Positions 13,586 through 14,902 of a stretch of DNA of 14,902 nucleotides are shown in pieces. The DNA comes from Dethiosulfatibacter sp. (GTDB lineage Bacteria; Bacillota_A; Clostridia; Tissierellales; Dethiosulfatibacteraceae), in contig JAHRFV010000212.1 in the NCBI GenBank assembly GCA_019084435.1, positions 1-14,902 of the forward strand, given 5' to 3'. The stretch's first letter is position 1; each line of letters starts with the position of its first letter. The position numbers and the translations under genes are program-made. Under the pieces are notes generated by a model. It did not search any database. It worked only from the letters and a program-made list of their open reading frames with translations, and was not told the origin of the DNA.

Positions 13586-14698
13586 CTATTCCGAACGCAT
13601 GCGTTTCATTAAATCAAACAAGTATCGATTACTTGATAAACATGGGCTTGTGGTAGGGTCGTTTAGGAAATTAATTTCTTGTTTTACTCGACTCTTATCG
13701 TATGGTTCCTTAGATAATCTTGTCAATGCCGCCTTAGAAACCCGGCAGTCAGGTTTGATTTCTAAGGCCTTTTTATGAAAAGTTAAGGCTTTACCCCTGT
13801 TGTCATTAAGTTCATATGCTAAACCCAAATAAGAAAAAAAACCATAATCAGTAGAGCTTTCTCCACCCACTTCAATAATTTTTTCTCCTAGTTCACAAGC
13901 ATCCTGAACTCTAGAATTATATTTGGCTTGTTTTAATATGCAATATTTCCCTGCGATAAATATATTATGTTTTGCTTGGGGTAACGAGGGATTCATTTTT
14001 AATACTTCAAAAAAACATTCCAAAGCTAATTCATATTCTTCAAAGCTATCACATAATACACTACCTATATTGCAGATCTGAGTATCTAAGAGCGGAAAAT
14101 TGGTTTTTGTCAAGCGCATTATACAACAAGCAAATTCATCAATGAAACTAAACTTCCCGGCATAAAAAGGCATGTCACCTAACACAGAGTAATCTGTTAT
14201 TTCATCAAGATGCTTAAATGTATTTAGAAAAAGAAAGGCACACCTATCATATTTTTCTGCCTCTAGGCTATCGCTAATGAGGCAGTCCATTTTATAATCA
14301 TCCGTATAAGAGTGATCGTTAAGAGTGTTTTCAGGCAGTAGCTCATGAAAAAAAAATCTATACATATCTTCTTTGTTTTCTGAAAGTCTATCAATCTCTA
14401 TGGATTTAAATTGATTTTTGATTTTTGTGCACATGTTTTTAGATAAGGATAAATCATTCCTATATCCGTATGGCGCCCCAATTCCGTAATCATAAGTTAG
14501 ATCGAAATACATAAAGTTTTCTAATGAACCAATGAAACCATCATCGGAGATTTTGAATGCAATTAGATTTTCCCCTCGATTGTAGCTCTTTGTCCACAAT
14601 TTCCAAACTGAGTTATCCTTATTATCATAACAATGATAACTCATATCACGAAGGCGATTAACATCTATTCTTATTCCCACGAGATCTTTTCTTAACAA
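13586..14698 (-). CDS. TPR-repeat protein of unknown function, probably 5'-truncated
   Basis: A 370-residue product if started at the TTG at 14698, which has no ribosome binding site. The same frame stays open for 22 more codons up to 14764 (LTQKQLLLQIVKKLYNS...), then meets a stop at the edge of an IS256-type terminal repeat. The real N-terminus was therefore probably removed by the insertion. The first 200 residues are aromatic- and acid-rich with no recognised domain. The C-terminal half has tetratricopeptide-like helices at about 206-240 (LALECFFEVLKMNPSLPQAK) and, more clearly, 284-317 (YLGLAYELNDNRGKAL, then HKKALEIKPD). TPRs usually hold protein partners. No signal peptide or membrane segment is visible. 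It may be an inactive remnant. Confidence 0.6.
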   Translation of the reverse strand: MLRKDLVGIRIDVNRLRDMSYHCYDNKDNSVWKLWTKSYNRGENLIAFKISDDGFIGSLENFMYFDLTYDYGIGAPYGYRNDLSLSKNMCTKIKNQFKSIEIDRLSENKEDMYRFFFHELLPENTLNDHSYTDDYKMDCLISDSLEAEKYDRCAFLFLNTFKHLDEITDYSVLGDMPFYAGKFSFIDEFACCIMRLTKTNFPLLDTQICNIGSVLCDSFEEYELALECFFEVLKMNPSLPQAKHNIFIAGKYCILKQAKYNSRVQDACELGEKIIEVGGESSTDYGFFSYLGLAYELNDNRGKALTFHKKALEIKPDCRVSKAALTRLSKEPYDKSRVKQEINFLNDPTTSPCLSSNRYLFDLMKRMRSE

Positions 14699-14766
14699 AA
14701 GAGGTTGATGAGTGCTATTATATAGTTTCTTTACTATTTGTAGTAATAATTGCTTTTGTGTAAGTC

Positions 14767-14902
14767 AAGTCCATATTAGTGTGTAAATTCCTCGGGTATC
14801 ATTTTGTGGTCAATCATCCAGCCTAATCGAGCGGTTTATGCCGCGAAAGCCTATTGATAGTGAGATATCGCCATGGTAGACTTTCCATTGCGGCATCATG
14901 GA
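14767..14902 (-). mobile_element. IS256-type 3' end, degenerate (runs off right edge)
   Basis: The terminal repeat AAGTCCATATTAGTGTGTAA (14767-14786, plus strand) matches the repeat at 114-137. Its orientation makes it the 3' end of an element lying to the right with a minus-strand transposase. The adjoining sequence reads on the minus strand as MPQWKVYHGDISLSIGF and so on to a stop at about 14812-14814; this is at best a weak match to an IS256 transposase C-terminus (W....LSI.F). The coding part therefore looks decayed or divergent. Confidence 0.45.

Noticed and set aside
1..14902. CRISPR array
   Set aside because: No series of short, regularly spaced direct repeats; the repeats seen are two long dispersed units and paired inverted repeats.

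Overview
The window looks like part of the chromosome of an AT-rich Firmicute, most likely a member of the Clostridia. The evidence is low GC content, strong AGGAGG-type ribosome binding sites, sigma-A style promoters, hairpin-plus-T terminators, and a transposon load (IS256, IS150-group IS3, IS66) typical of such genomes. It reads as an accessory region: a few intact functional cassettes separated by decayed mobile DNA. No rRNA, complete tRNA or CRISPR array is visible.

Layout. Bases 1-137 hold the 5' end of an IS256-family element running off the left edge. Next comes an intact AbiE-type toxin-antitoxin operon (abiEi-abiEii, minus strand, 266-1698) whose promoter carries two long inverted repeats. 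From 1851 to 2704 there is no intact gene: a repeat unit, a GC-richer block of potential hairpins, IS150-group ends and an orphan transposase start. A broken gene of unknown function follows (2705-2994). A two-gene unit on the minus strand (3128-5714) encodes a GbsR/MarR-like regulator and an unusually long C45-type autoproteolytic acyltransferase/hydrolase. On the plus strand, 6076-7020 encodes a GC-richer WD40-like (PD40) probable lipoprotein with its own promoter and terminator. From 7103 to 7930 there is an IS66 transposase remnant and a second copy of the repeat unit.

The main metabolic cassette lies on the minus strand at 8021-12850: an IclR-type regulator, then the three parts of a tripartite tricarboxylate transporter (TctC binding protein, TctB and TctA membrane subunits), then an RraA/HMG-aldolase-like enzyme, closed by a strong terminator at 7933-7968. 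This fits substrate-responsive uptake of a carboxylic acid followed by aldolase or decarboxylase cleavage; the substrate cannot be read from sequence. A palindrome downstream of the iclR promoter and a cre-like site upstream of tctC suggest autoregulation and possibly catabolite repression.

From 12960 to the end lie the tail of a probable serine recombinase with its terminator, a short orphan ORF, and a TPR protein gene whose open frame stops exactly at a second IS256-type terminal repeat (14767-14790). The two IS256-type ends have the same orientation and bracket about 14.6 kb, which makes the segment look like an IS-bounded island.
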